Shown here: piece by piece, positions 1 through 9,624 of the stretch | Layout of the letters: each line of letters starts with the position of its first letter | Position numbering within the stretch: position 1 is the stretch's first letter | Source of the DNA: Candidatus Accumulibacter affinis | GTDB taxonomy: Bacteria > Pseudomonadota > Gammaproteobacteria > Burkholderiales > Rhodocyclaceae | DNA: 64,000 bases | Assembly: GCA_016713625.1 (NCBI GenBank) | Contig: JADJOT010000010.1 | Location: 248,001-312,000 of the forward strand | Direction: 5' to 3' | Notes under the pieces: model-generated | Databases searched by the model: none | The model's input: only the letters and a program-made list of their open reading frames with translations | Told to the model about the DNA's origin: nothing | Program-made: the position numbers and the translations under genes

Positions 1-3000
1 CGCGTAGCTGTCGCCGAGGAGGTGTGGCAGGTAGTTGAACGGATAGGGATTTCCCGACCAGACCGCTTCCCTGGCCTCGCGAACCCTGGCCAGCGCCTGT
101 TCCTTGAGGTCCAGCACCTGCTCGATCATCGCTGCAGGGATCGCGTATTGGCGCTTGCCCGAGCGGACCAGCAAGGCTTTGGTAACCGCCAGCGTGAGCG
201 GCAGGTAAAGTCGGAAGGTTGTACCCTGGTCGGGGGTGGAGAGGACCTCAATGCGTCCGCCCAGGCTGCTTACCTCGCTCTTCAGGACATCCATGCCGAT
301 GCCACGACCGGCCAGGTGCGATACCTCGCTGGCGGTCGAGATTCCCGGGGCAAAAATCAGCTCGACTACGCGCGTCGGGTCAGCGGCTTCGTCCTGGGTC
401 AGCAGACCGGCGACCAGGCCGCGTTCGCGCAACCGGTTCAGGTCGAGACCGGCGCCATCGTCGGCGAAAGTCAGAATGACTTCGTTACCTTCCTGCGCCA
501 ACTTCAGAGATATCTCGCCAATCTCCGGCTTGCCCTTGGCCAGGCGAACAGGGGTGTCTTCGAGCCCATGCGCGACGGCGTTGCGCAACATGTGTTCAAG
601 CGGCGCCAGCATCTTCTCGAGCACGGTTCGGTCAAGTTCGATCTGGGCACCACGGATTTCAAGGTTCGCCCGCTTGCCGACTTCTTTGGCAGCTTGCCGA
701 ACGATACGGTAGAGACGATCGACGACGCTGCCGAATGGCACCATGCGTATGGACATCAGCTCCTGCTGCACTTCGCGGTTCAGACGCGCCTGCGCGAGGA
801 TCGCCGCGTTGGCGTCATCAAGGTTCTTGAGCAGATTCTGCTGGACGGTGGCCACGTCATTGACTGATTCGGCCATCATTCGCGTCAGTTCCTGGAAGCG
901 AGTGAACCGGTCGAACTCCAGCGGATCAAAATCGGCGTGCGCTTCAGTGCTCTGGCCGGCACGTGACTGCATCTGCAGTTCCGCCTGAATCTCGATATCA
1001 CGCAACTGCCGACGCAGACGGATCACATTCTCGGTCAGGTCGAGCAGCGATCCCTTGATGGCGCGCATCTCGCCTTCGATCCGCGAGCGGGCGATCGACA
1101 ACTCACCGGCTTCGTTGACCAGCCGGTCGATCAGATCGGCGCGTACGCGCAGGGTTGCCCGTTGGCTGCCCGCGTCGGCAGCCTCGACTGCAGACGCTGC
1201 TGGCCGGTTGCCGGGCGCGTCCCGTTCGACGGCAAGCCCGATTGCGGTTTCATCCGGTATCTCTACCGGGGCGTCAGCGAACTCGCCGCGCTGCAATCTC
1301 TCGACAATCTGCACGATCACGTCGAAGGCACTGTCGATGTCATCGATCAGTTGCAGCGGCGCCGTGCCGGCATCCTGAGCTTCCTGCATGCGCGTCTCAA
1401 TGGCGTGCGTCAGCTCGCCAAGGTTCATCGCGCCGGCCATGCGCGCGCTGCCCTTGAGCGAGTGAAACAAACGCGCCAGTCGACGAGGCGCTTCGCTTGC
1501 GGCGGGGTCGCTGCGCCAGGCGTTCAGCTGCGTGGCGATGTTCTGGTTGAGATCGACTGCTTCCTCGAGAAACAGTGGCAGCAGCTGCTCGTCGAGGTCG
1601 TCGAGCAGCTGCGGCAGCTCGCTCGCCGCGATCGTCCGATCGGCTACCGTAGCTGTGCCTACCTTCTCGGTGGCGACTGTTGGTTGCTCGTCGGTCGGCG
1701 CCGGCGCTGCCTCGACGATCGCTTCCGGGTAGATCGTAGCGAGCGCGTCGAGCAGGCTGGGAGCTGCGGCGGGCTCATTCTGACCGGCCACATCCGCGAG
1801 CATCAAGGCGAGTGCGGCAATTGTCTGGCGTACGGTCTCCAGCGCTTCGAGACTGCCCGGATGGGCGCTGTGGTTGCGGCGGACGAGCGCAAGCTCGAGT
1901 GCGTGGCCCAGGTACTTGATCGTCGGGATGCCGACTGTTCCGGCGATGCCGGCAAGCGTGTGGGCCGCGCGGTACATTTCGTGGGTCGTCGGCGCCGTCA
2001 GGTCGGCTTCCAGGACCGAGAACTCGCGCTGCAAGGTAGCCACGTGCGCCCCGGCTTCCTCATTGAAGATCTCGGCCAGCGCGGGTGCGATGGACAGCCG
2101 GGGGCGAATGGTCTGATCGGTGGGTTTGCTGGTGATCGGCTCCGGCCTCACCAGGTTCGCGTCCGCGGGGGTCGCCGCCGCTACTGCCGCGCTGTGGTCG
2201 CCAGCAGGCGCCGGAGTATCGTCCTGGAGTCGCGATGGCGTCGCGGCCTCGCCGCTAGCCAGCAGCGAATTGGCGAGCGCGAGCATCCCCGTCACATCGG
2301 GTATCTGCTCAAGCCCCGTCTTCAGATGTTTGACCCAGGCGAGGAAAACGCGGTAGGCCTGTCCGAGAAGGTCGAGGAGGACCGGCGTGACGTCCTGTTC
2401 CTGCCGTAGCCACAGGTTGAGCACCTGTTCGATCGACCACGCTGCCTCACCGAGATCCTTTAGTCCCACCATTCGGCCACTGCCCTTGAGGGTGTGCGCC
2501 GAGCGACGGATTGCCGTCAGCAATTCCGTGTCATGTGGTCGTTCCTGCAGGTGGCGCAGGTTTTCCTGAATGCTGGCAAGTACCTCGTCGGCTTCGTCAA
2601 GAAAGATTTCGACGAGTTCGGCATCGACCTCCTGGGCAGTGGCTTGCGAGAGCTGGATGGTGGCGGCCGACGGAGGGGGTGTGTCAGGCGTCTGTGGTTT
2701 GAATGTCGCCATTGCGGCGTCAATCTGCTGCGCAGCATCGCCACCGGCGGCCAGCGCGGAGAGCACCTGTTTGGTTTGCTGGCCAAGTTCCTTGTCGGCA
2801 ACCAGATCGGCATCCTTCTGCAAGGAGGTCAGGTTTTGCCTGACCTCCTGGCGCAGGCCAGTATCTCCTGGCTGCTCCCTGAGCGCTACCAGCAAGGCGT
2901 GCGCGTCGCGCTTCTGCTGCTCCAGCTCCTGCTCTACCGTTACCGCTGTGGCGTCCTCAGCCGGCCGGTGGTCTGCACGCGACTGCAGCTTGCTGACGAA

Positions 3001-4665
3001 ACTCGCGAAGTCGGTAGCGCCGTGCTGGATGGCATCGACAAAGAAACCGAGCAGCGACAGTTGTTCGGCAACCCCTTCGAAATCAGCCTCGTGCGGTACA
3101 TAATCCGGCGCCGAGAAAGCTCCGACGTCCTTCGCACACTGGCGCAGAACGGCCACCGCCCCATCCTGGCGCATCATCGTGAGCGCGCCGACGACCTGGC
3201 GCAGTGGGGTCTCCAGAGAGCTCAGATCGGCCCGCTTCTCGGCATCGCGAAAGAAGCTGTCGAGCACCTGTTCGATCTGTGCGAGATTGTTCTTGATCTC
3301 CCTGGCGACCTGGCCAACGAGCATTTTTTCCTGCGCCCGGCGGGACATTTCGTCGAGTGACGGAAGCTCTGAACCCGGGCGCGGCGGATTCCCGGCAATA
3401 CAGCCCTGGACCCGGTCGACCATCACGTCTACCTGGTGCGAGAAACTGCTTCCCAGGTACTGGATGTTCTCCTGAGCGTTCTGGGCGAGCAGGATGGCGG
3501 TCGCCGTTTCCATCGCCAGCGCGTCGCTGTGGCGTGCCGGGGTCTGCGTCAGGAGACTGGCGACCTCGGCAATTGCCTGTGCCAGGCGCCGATAGTCCGG
3601 GTGACCGAGCTCTTCGACCAGCGTCGACAGGGTGCTGGTATGCGCCCGGAACAACGGCAGGACCTGCGTCGTTCCGGCGCAGTACCTGTTCCAGGTTTCT
3701 TCGCTGGCAGCGATTGTTTCACGCAAGCGACGGCGAACGCCTTCTACCGCCACCGGCGCCGTACTGGCTGCACCGGGCAGCAATGCGGCCAGCTGGTAGG
3801 CGGTCTGGACGTGGCGTACCAGGGCGTCGCTGCTCTTGGCGTTGCCGACCAGATACAGGGCATCGCGCAGCAGACGTTCGGCGACGTTACTCGAACCCTC
3901 AAGGAGACGGCGCGCCTGCATGTCGATGCGGCTGCAGAGCTGCCGGGCAGCGAGGTCTGCTGGCAGCGCCTGTTCGCCCAAGGCCGTCAGGAAAGCGGTG
4001 GCGACCCACCAGAAGGAACGTGCCGAAGAGGTCTCCTGAATCGCCTCGATGCGTTTGACGGCGTCGAGCATCTCGGCTATGGCGGTGCCGTCCAGCGGTG
4101 CGCGCAGCCAGGTCAGGAGGCCGCGTTGGAAACGTGCCCGGTATTGCCGGAGGCGACGCTCAAACTCTTCGCGACTCCGCTTCACCGCTGGTACGGGAGC
4201 GTCGGGTGGTTGCACGCTGAGGTCGGGGAAGAAGAGATCCGTCGGCAAGACGCGGGCCTGCCCGCGTGCCGTCTGCAGTTCCCGGTATAACGGCAACAGC
4301 TTCAGCGGCTGGTTCGGTTGCCCGCTGATCAGGTCGTCAAGGTAATGGTGGAGCGCGGCCAGCGCGCGCTGGGCGAGACTGAGCGAATCCGGGCTGGCGG
4401 GAAGTTCCTGGCGATCGATGGCCTCCAGGAGAAATTCCAGCGCTTCGGCGAACTGGGTTACGCCGTCGAGGCCGACGATCGTCAGGGCACCCTGCACCTG
4501 GTGCAGATGGGTGCGGCTGAAGCGGATCTGCGTGCGATCGCCGTGGCCGTCGGCAGCGCTCAGGCTGAACTGTTGCAGCGCCTGGTCGCTACGCTCGAGG
4601 GCGAGGTCGATCTCGCTCTTGACCCAGGTCAGCGGGCCGATATCGAAGTCCGTCGGGGCATTCAT
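1..4665 (-). CDS. chpA: ChpA/PilL-type hybrid histidine kinase with several HPt domains (3' end off window)
   Basis: CheA-like kinase of the type IV pilus (Pil-Chp) chemosensory system. It would pass signals from PilJ to PilG and PilH to control twitching motility and, in some species, cAMP. Reading from ATG at 4665, 1555 codons stay open to the left edge. Histidine-phosphotransfer motifs follow one another: a weak one near residue 53, then AHTLKGSGRM (about 720), AHTLAGIAG (about 905) and FHSLKGSARM (about 1067). The CheA core follows: RMVPFGSVVDRLYR, N-box HMLRNAVAHGLE (about 1355), ATP-lid glycines DDGAGLD and GRGIGMDVL (about 1410-1460), then the start of a CheW-like domain. The usual C-terminal receiver domain would lie outside the window. 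It is last in the pilGHIJ-chpA operon, 131 bp after pilJ. It appears only as an uninterrupted frame with no stop in the window. Confidence 0.93.
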   Translation of the reverse strand, partial: MNAPTDFDIGPLTWVKSEIDLALERSDQALQQFSLSAADGHGDRTQIRFSRTHLHQVQGALTIVGLDGVTQFAEALEFLLEAIDRQELPASPDSLSLAQRALAALHHYLDDLISGQPNQPLKLLPLYRELQTARGQARVLPTDLFFPDLSVQPPDAPVPAVKRSREEFERRLRQYRARFQRGLLTWLRAPLDGTAIAEMLDAVKRIEAIQETSSARSFWWVATAFLTALGEQALPADLAARQLCSRIDMQARRLLEGSSNVAERLLRDALYLVGNAKSSDALVRHVQTAYQLAALLPGAASTAPVAVEGVRRRLRETIAASEETWNRYCAGTTQVLPLFRAHTSTLSTLVEELGHPDYRRLAQAIAEVASLLTQTPARHSDALAMETATAILLAQNAQENIQYLGSSFSHQVDVMVDRVQGCIAGNPPRPGSELPSLDEMSRRAQEKMLVGQVAREIKNNLAQIEQVLDSFFRDAEKRADLSSLETPLRQVVGALTMMRQDGAVAVLRQCAKDVGAFSAPDYVPHEADFEGVAEQLSLLGFFVDAIQHGATDFASFVSKLQSRADHRPAEDATAVTVEQELEQQKRDAHALLVALREQPGDTGLRQEVRQNLTSLQKDADLVADKELGQQTKQVLSALAAGGDAAQQIDAAMATFKPQTPDTPPPSAATIQLSQATAQEVDAELVEIFLDEADEVLASIQENLRHLQERPHDTELLTAIRRSAHTLKGSGRMVGLKDLGEAAWSIEQVLNLWLRQEQDVTPVLLDLLGQAYRVFLAWVKHLKTGLEQIPDVTGMLALANSLLASGEAATPSRLQDDTPAPAGDHSAAVAAATPADANLVRPEPITSKPTDQTIRPRLSIAPALAEIFNEEAGAHVATLQREFSVLEADLTAPTTHEMYRAAHTLAGIAGTVGIPTIKYLGHALELALVRRNHSAHPGSLEALETVRQTIAALALMLADVAGQNEPAAAPSLLDALATIYPEAIVEAAPAPTDEQPTVATEKVGTATVADRTIAASELPQLLDDLDEQLLPLFLEEAVDLNQNIATQLNAWRSDPAASEAPRRLARLFHSLKGSARMAGAMNLGELTHAIETRMQEAQDAGTAPLQLIDDIDSAFDVIVQIVERLQRGEFADAPVEIPDETAIGLAVERDAPGNRPAASAVEAADAGSQRATLRVRADLIDRLVNEAGELSIARSRIEGEMRAIKGSLLDLTENVIRLRRQLRDIEIQAELQMQSRAGQSTEAHADFDPLEFDRFTRFQELTRMMAESVNDVATVQQNLLKNLDDANAAILAQARLNREVQQELMSIRMVPFGSVVDRLYRIVRQAAKEVGKRANLEIRGAQIELDRTVLEKMLAPLEHMLRNAVAHGLEDTPVRLAKGKPEIGEISLKLAQEGNEVILTFADDGAGLDLNRLRERGLVAGLLTQDEAADPTRVVELIFAPGISTASEVSHLAGRGIGMDVLKSEVSSLGGRIEVLSTPDQGTTFRLYLPLTLAVTKALLVRSGKRQYAIPAAMIEQVLDLKEQALARVREAREAVWSGNPYPFNYLPHLLGDSYA

Positions 4666-4796
4666 CTGGGGCAGTCTCTCCAATCCAGTCTACGGGCCGG
4701 CAGGCACAGAGACCGCGAACAAGTCCATTGCGCTGCCGTCCGCGGCTGCTCACGCGTGCTCACCCGGCGGCCACGCTCCGCTTCCATCCGCAGTTC

Positions 4797-6962
4797 TCAG
4801 GACACCTTGAAACCAGCCACCGAACCCTTCAGCTCGGTCGCCAGCCCGGACAGTTCGCCAATCGCCGTCGCTGTTTTCTGCGTGCCGGCCGTCGTCTGTC
4901 CGGTGACCAGCAAGATTTCCTGCATCCTGCGGGCCACCTTGGTCGCCGAGTCGGCCGCCTGGCGTGTGGCCCCCGAGATGTTTTCAATCAGCGCCGTCAG
5001 GGTCCTTGAAACCTCGCCAATCTCGGCCAGCGCCTTGCCGGCAGCATCGGAAAGCCGCGCCCCCTCGACGACGCCACGGGTTGACTCTTCCATCGCCGAG
5101 ACGGTGTCCTGGGTATCGGTCTGGATCGTCCGGACGATCGCCCCGATTTGTTTCGTCGCCTCCCCTGAACGTTCGGCAAGGCGCTGCACTTCCTCGGCAA
5201 CGACGGTGAAGCCACGCCCTGCCTCGCCGGCAGAAGCGGCCTGAATGGCGGCATTGAGGGCCAGCACATTGGTCTGCTCGGTGATGTCCGAAATCAGTTC
5301 GACGATTTCCCCGATCTCCTGAGAGGACTCGCCGAGGCGCTTGATCCGCTTTGAAGTCTCCTGGATTTGCTCGCGGATCTTGTTCATGCCCTTGATGGAG
5401 TCTTCCACGGCCTGCGCGCCCTTGCCGGCAGCTGCCAACGACTGACGCGCGACCGTCGCCGATTGCTTGGCGTCGCTGGACATGTTGGTCATCGAACTGG
5501 CCATGGCCAGTACCGACTGTCCTGCCGCCTTGATCTCGGTGGACTGGCGCTCGGCAGCAGCGAGCAGTTCGCTGGAGGTGCGCTGGGCGATCTCGGTGGC
5601 CAAGGTCACACGTCCGGCCGCATCGTTGATACGGCCGACGAGTACGCGCAGCTCTTCGATGGTGTAGTTGATCGAGTCGGCGATGGCGCCGGTGATGTCC
5701 TCGGAGACGGTGGCGGTGACCGTCAGGTCGCCATCCGCCAGGTCGCCGAGTTCGTTCATCAGACGCAGGATGGCCTCCTGATTCTGGTGGTTAACCGCCT
5801 CGGTTTCCTGGCGGCGTTGTTCGGCTTGTTCGGCCTGGCGCTGGCTTTCGGCAAGGTAGGTTCGGCCCAGCAGCAACACCAGAGCCACCGCCAGAAGAAT
5901 CAGCACCAGCAACCCTATGGCATAGGCAGTGCGTTGCAGGTAGCTGCCCTGGTAGGCCTGTGCCAGCTGGTAGGTGCTGTCGAGTAGTTCCTCGCTGTCA
6001 CGGAAAACCTGTGAACCTGCCTGTTTGGCAATGATCAGCTTCTGCAGGTTACCGAGGATGCCACCAACGGCAGTCCGATATTCACCAAAACTGCTGTCCA
6101 GTTCGTTGAGTTTCTGTCTGGTATCCGGGTCTGTCGTCGCGGCAATGCGTAGTGTCTCGCTGCCCTTGGTCAGCGCCTGAATGGTGTCGCGAAAGGTGTT
6201 GGTGTCCTTGCCCAGGAGGAAAGCGATCTCCGGGTCGATCGCATCACCGAGCAACAGCGCGCTGGCATTTTTTGCGATCCGCTGAGTCAGCATCACCAGC
6301 AGGTTGGCCGCCGCAATCTCGCGGACACCGGCGCTACCCTGCAGTTTCAGTGCGGCAATCTGCTCCGACAGTTCGAGCAACTGCGGATTCTTGTCATTGA
6401 TCGAAGACACTTCCTTACCGAGCGAGATCAGATTTTTTTCCATTTCGAGGAGGCGCGACGCGTTCTTGTCGGTCTTCTCCCAGATCTGTGTCAGCGTCTG
6501 CAGCTGTGGCTGCACGCTGTCGGGCGACGGGGGTACCCGGGTGCCTGCCAGTTCGCCACCATTGGTCAGTTTCTCAAGGTTGCTGGCGAAGTTGTCACGC
6601 GACTCGCGGAGTTGCTTGAAGGCGACCGAGTCACCCAGCAGGGCAAGGCTCGACGCCTTGGCGAGGCGCTGAGAAAGCATTCGCATCTCCCCGGCAGTCG
6701 CAATGTAGGCGGTGTTATAGGCAGCCTGGCGGTCGTCGCGATAGACCAGCAGGGCAATGAGCAGCATTACCAGCAAGAGGCCGCCGCCGAGCATCTGGAG
6801 TTGTTTGGCTACCGGGAAGCGACTCAGCAGAGCCGGCGAAAACGGGATTTTCCCTTTGCCCGCCGGTTGGCCGGGATCGACCACGGTGCGCGCCGCAAGA
6901 GTCTCGCTTGCCGCTGCGGTCAGCCGGGACAGGAACGCCGGTAGCTTTGTTTTGAACGTCAT
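4797..6962 (-). CDS. pilJ: Type IV pilus methyl-accepting chemotaxis protein PilJ
   Basis: Membrane receptor of the Pil-Chp system, 721 residues. A hydrophobic segment near residues 56-75 and a second near 350-369 enclose a periplasmic region with two PilJ-type helical sensor repeats (QRLAKASSLALLGD and later QRIAKNASALLLGD). A HAMP-like linker and a long coiled-coil signalling domain follow. The hairpin tip that binds CheW and CheA is clear near residues 545-600 (EIVELISDITEQTNVLALNAA, then GEAGRGFTVVAEEVQRLAE). A good ribosome site, GGAGGAG, precedes the ATG at 6962. It lies between pilI and chpA on the same strand. PilJ of Pseudomonas senses surface contact and pilus retraction; that ligand role is known from the family and not visible here. 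Confidence 0.95.
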   Translation of the reverse strand: MTFKTKLPAFLSRLTAAASETLAARTVVDPGQPAGKGKIPFSPALLSRFPVAKQLQMLGGGLLLVMLLIALLVYRDDRQAAYNTAYIATAGEMRMLSQRLAKASSLALLGDSVAFKQLRESRDNFASNLEKLTNGGELAGTRVPPSPDSVQPQLQTLTQIWEKTDKNASRLLEMEKNLISLGKEVSSINDKNPQLLELSEQIAALKLQGSAGVREIAAANLLVMLTQRIAKNASALLLGDAIDPEIAFLLGKDTNTFRDTIQALTKGSETLRIAATTDPDTRQKLNELDSSFGEYRTAVGGILGNLQKLIIAKQAGSQVFRDSEELLDSTYQLAQAYQGSYLQRTAYAIGLLVLILLAVALVLLLGRTYLAESQRQAEQAEQRRQETEAVNHQNQEAILRLMNELGDLADGDLTVTATVSEDITGAIADSINYTIEELRVLVGRINDAAGRVTLATEIAQRTSSELLAAAERQSTEIKAAGQSVLAMASSMTNMSSDAKQSATVARQSLAAAGKGAQAVEDSIKGMNKIREQIQETSKRIKRLGESSQEIGEIVELISDITEQTNVLALNAAIQAASAGEAGRGFTVVAEEVQRLAERSGEATKQIGAIVRTIQTDTQDTVSAMEESTRGVVEGARLSDAAGKALAEIGEVSRTLTALIENISGATRQAADSATKVARRMQEILLVTGQTTAGTQKTATAIGELSGLATELKGSVAGFKVS

Positions 6963-7034
6963 CTTGCTCCTCCGGTTACACTTCCTCGACGGTGCGTATC
7001 ACTGTCGTTGAGGACTTCTTGATGCGAAAGTGGC

Positions 7035-7544
7035 TCAAGCGCTAATGGCCATGAACGCCTCGTCAGCCAGCAGTTCGCGCACCTTGAGTTTGTTCCAGCG
7101 ACGTCCTTCGTTGTCCAGATAAACTTCGTCAGCCCAGGTCGGTACGGCTGCCGCAAGGGCGACCGGATTCAAGGCCTCGATATTGCGCAGACCGATCATG
7201 CGCGTCACCAGCAAGGCCGCGTTGCTGCCGTGCCGGGTGCCAATCAGCAGCAGTCGTGAGCTGGTATTCTGAGGCGTTGCCTCCTTGCCGAGGAAGGCCG
7301 ACAGGTCGACGACCGAGTACAGGTTGCCGCGAATGTTGGCGATACCAGCGAACCAGGGTTTGGTCAGAGGGACTGTGGTCAGCGGCGTCAGTGGCACGAT
7401 CTCGCCCGAGTCTGCGAGGTCAAGCAACCAGTAGTCCGAACCGGCCTGAATACCCAACAAGCCTGCCGAGCTCTGATTGCTGGTGCCGGCCAGGCGTGCC
7501 GCGAGGTAGGACTGGAATTCATGCAGGCTGATCTTCTTGGCCAT
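7035..7544 (-). CDS. pilI: CheW-like adaptor PilI
   Basis: CheW-domain scaffold, 169 residues, expected to couple PilJ to ChpA. The fold is recognisable from GIQAGSDYWLLDLADSGEIVPLTPLTTVPLTKPWFAGIANIRGNLYSVVDLSAFLG, in particular the IANIRGN..SVVDL strand typical of PilI and CheW. I chose ATG at 7544 (MAKKISLHEF) because it opens the conserved domain and sits 14 bases after the pilH stop; the open frame extends 44 codons further upstream through pilH sequence without homology. Co-oriented between pilH and pilJ. Confidence 0.9.
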   Translation of the reverse strand: MAKKISLHEFQSYLAARLAGTSNQSSAGLLGIQAGSDYWLLDLADSGEIVPLTPLTTVPLTKPWFAGIANIRGNLYSVVDLSAFLGKEATPQNTSSRLLLIGTRHGSNAALLVTRMIGLRNIEALNPVALAAAVPTWADEVYLDNEGRRWNKLKVRELLADEAFMAISA

Positions 7545-7558
7545 GTCCCTGCCACCGC

Positions 7559-7921
7559 TTAGAGCGCTGCAATCTTGGCCAGCAAATCCGGGCCGTTGAC
7601 TGGTTTGATCAGGTAGTCCCGGGCGCCTTGGCGCAAGCCCCAGATCTTGTCGGTTTCCTGCCCCTTGGTGGTGCATACGATAACCGGAATATTCCTGGTC
7701 AGCTGGTCGCGGGTCAAGGTGCGGGTCGCCTGGTAGCCGTTGAGGCCGGGCATCACCACGTCCATCAGCACCAGATCCGGAAGTTCGCTTTTCGCCTTGG
7801 CAATTCCTTCTTCCCCGCTCTCGGCGGTAATCACTTCATAACCGTTGCTGGTCAGCAATGCCGTCATGACATGACGTTCGGTCGGCGAATCGTCAACAAC
7901 GAGGATTTTCTTGATGGTCAT
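7559..7921 (-). CDS. pilH: Response regulator PilH (single receiver domain)
   Basis: CheY-like single-domain response regulator of the Pil-Chp system, 120 residues. Receiver landmarks are present: the acidic pair in ILVVDDSPTE (residues 10-11), the phosphoacceptor Asp in LVLMDVVMPG (about 54), the Thr switch in VIVCTTKGQE, and the Lys in YLIKPV (about 104). In Pseudomonas PilH promotes pilus retraction or acts as a phosphate sink and opposes PilG; assignment here rests on its place directly before pilI and after pilG. Start at ATG 7921 matches the family length. Confidence 0.93.
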   Translation of the reverse strand: MTIKKILVVDDSPTERHVMTALLTSNGYEVITAESGEEGIAKAKSELPDLVLMDVVMPGLNGYQATRTLTRDQLTRNIPVIVCTTKGQETDKIWGLRQGARDYLIKPVNGPDLLAKIAAL

Positions 7922-7966
7922 GTGCCTCTAGCTTCCGTAATTGCCTTTCAACAAGCTTGTGTTGCC

Positions 7967-8362
7967 TCAGCCCGCTGTCGGTGCAAAGGTGGCGACCGTT
8001 TGCAGCAGGCTGTCTTTGGTGAATGGTTTCGTCAGATAGTGGTCTGAACCGACCATGCGGCCGCGTGCACGGTCGAACAGACCGTCTTTGGACGACAGCA
8101 TGATCACTGGTGTGGAGCGAAAGCGCTGGTTCTTCTTGATCAGCGCACAGGTCTGGTAGCCGTCGAGGCGCGGCATCACGATGTCGCAAAAGATCACTGC
8201 CGGCTGGTGATCAGCAACTTTTGCGAGCGCGTCGAAACCATCGTCAGCAAGCAAGACCTGACAACCCGCCTGCACAAGAAAAATCTCTGCGCTGCGTCGT
8301 ATGGTATTGCTGTCATCAATGACCATGACCTTGACGCCGCGCAGGTTTGCAGCTTCAGCCAA
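7967..8362 (-). CDS. pilG: Response regulator PilG (TTG start)
   Basis: CheY-like receiver, 131 residues, first gene of the pilGHIJ-chpA operon and expected partner of the pilus extension motor side. Motifs: VMVIDDSNTIRRSAE, phosphoacceptor Asp in VIFCDIVMPRLDGYQ, VIMLSSKDGLFDRAR and the conserved Lys in YLTKPF. No ATG fits the N-terminus. A strong GGAGGAG ribosome site lies a few bases before TTG at 8362, giving MAEAANLRGVKVMVIDD, so I chose TTG. The open frame continues 25 codons further to 8437 without family similarity. Confidence 0.92.
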   Translation of the reverse strand: MAEAANLRGVKVMVIDDSNTIRRSAEIFLVQAGCQVLLADDGFDALAKVADHQPAVIFCDIVMPRLDGYQTCALIKKNQRFRSTPVIMLSSKDGLFDRARGRMVGSDHYLTKPFTKDSLLQTVATFAPTAG

Positions 8363-8452
8363 TTCTCTCCTCCAGAGTGTCCCGGGTCGTTGTCGTATGT
8401 AGGGCCCGGGCCCAGCATGAGTTCCTGCCGCCATCACTATACCGCATTGTCT

Positions 8453-8641
8453 TCAGAATTCGACCATTTCAAAGTCTTCCTTACGCGCCCCGCAGTCCGG
8501 GCAGGTCCAGTTGACCGGCACATCCTGCCAGCGGGTGCCTGGCGGCAGGCCCTCCTCGGGGAGGCCCGCTGCCTCATCATAAATGAGACCACAGGTAAGG
8601 CACATCCAGGTGTGATAGGGCTCGTCACTTGCTGCGTTCAT
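8453..8641 (-). CDS. rubA: Rubredoxin
   Basis: Small one-iron electron carrier, 62 residues, cytoplasmic. The two iron-binding pairs are CLTCG and CPDCG, with the typical YDEAAG, LPPGTRWQDVP and NWTCPDC segments between them. I chose ATG at 8641; a TTG 57 bases upstream would add a non-conserved tail. It lies between pilG (same strand) and the divergent thiD. The rubredoxin/thiD-thiE-hemL neighbourhood is common in beta- and gammaproteobacteria. Confidence 0.95.
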   Translation of the reverse strand: MNAASDEPYHTWMCLTCGLIYDEAAGLPEEGLPPGTRWQDVPVNWTCPDCGARKEDFEMVEF

Positions 8642-8760
8642 GGTCTCTTTCTGTTTTCGGTTAGAATCGCCAAGAAAAATCTCAGCGATTCTAGCCAAAC
8701 CTTTGTTCTGCTGCCAATGCTTTGTCGACAGCAGGTTCTTGCCGACGTCAGTTTGCTCTC

Positions 8761-9624
8761 ATGAATCAACACTCTGCTCAACCGCGACCGCCCATCGTGC
8801 TGACTTTCGCTGCCAGCGATCCCTCTGGTGGCGCCGGGATGCAGGCCGACTTGCTGACCTTGGCAGCGCTAGGTTGTCACCCCCTGACCGTGACGACGGC
8901 CCTGACCGTGCAGGATACCGTTGGTGTGGGCAGCATCCTGGCAGTCGACGCGGACTGCGTTGACCAGCAGGCGCGAGTCTTGCTGGAAGACCTGCCGGTC
9001 GACGCTTTCAAGCTGGGCCTGCTGGGCAGCACCGAAAACATCTCGGTAATCGCGGCTATTCTCGCCGATTACCCCGGCGTGCCGGTGATCGTCGACCCGG
9101 TGCTCGCCTCCGGGCGTGGTGATGAACTGGTTGACGAAGAGATGATTGCCGGCCTGCGCGATTTGCTGATGCCGCTGACGAGCATACTGACGCCAAACTC
9201 GCTGGAAGCTCGCCGTCTGCTCGACGGTGGCGATGACGATGACGACTGCGACGACGACAACCAAGCACCGAGTCTGGTGGCGTGTGCGCAGAGCTTGCTG
9301 GACCTGGGGTGCGAGTACGTGCTGTTGACCGGCACCCACGAAAACACGGTGCGGGTGGTCAACAGTCTGTACGGCAAGCGAGTCGGCCTGCTGCGCAGCG
9401 ATGCCTGGGACCGCCTGCCCGGGAGCTACCATGGTTCGGGCTGTACGCTGGCCGCGGCGATTGCCGCTCATCTGGCCCGCGGCTGGTCGGTGGACGAAGC
9501 GGTGTGGGCAGCGCAAGAGTACACCTGGCAGGCACTGGCGGCCGGCTTCCGACCGGGAATGGGTCAATTCATCCCGAATCGTTTCTTTCAGATGCGCGCT
9601 CGCCGTCGTCCCCTCGATGGCTGA
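8761..9624 (+). CDS. thiD: Hydroxymethylpyrimidine/phosphomethylpyrimidine kinase
   Basis: Phosphorylates HMP and then HMP-P in thiamine synthesis. 287 residues from ATG 8761. Ribokinase-fold motifs are clear: LTFAASDPSGGAGMQADLLT at the N-terminus (substrate loop), VIVDPVLASGRGDEL, ILTPNSLEARRLL, and the anion hole/catalytic stretch PGSYHGSGCTLAAAIAAHLA near the C-terminus. An acidic run, GGDDDDDCDDDN, sits in a surface loop around residue 160 and is not usual for the family. It overlaps thiE by 8 bases, so the two are translationally coupled. Confidence 0.95.
   Translation: MNQHSAQPRPPIVLTFAASDPSGGAGMQADLLTLAALGCHPLTVTTALTVQDTVGVGSILAVDADCVDQQARVLLEDLPVDAFKLGLLGSTENISVIAAILADYPGVPVIVDPVLASGRGDELVDEEMIAGLRDLLMPLTSILTPNSLEARRLLDGGDDDDDCDDDNQAPSLVACAQSLLDLGCEYVLLTGTHENTVRVVNSLYGKRVGLLRSDAWDRLPGSYHGSGCTLAAAIAAHLARGWSVDEAVWAAQEYTWQALAAGFRPGMGQFIPNRFFQMRARRRPLDG

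Noticed and set aside
1..4300. Many long plus-strand ORFs opposite chpA
   Set aside because: They are high-GC antisense shadows of the continuous ChpA frame. Their translations lack domains, while the minus strand shows CheA and HPt motifs throughout.
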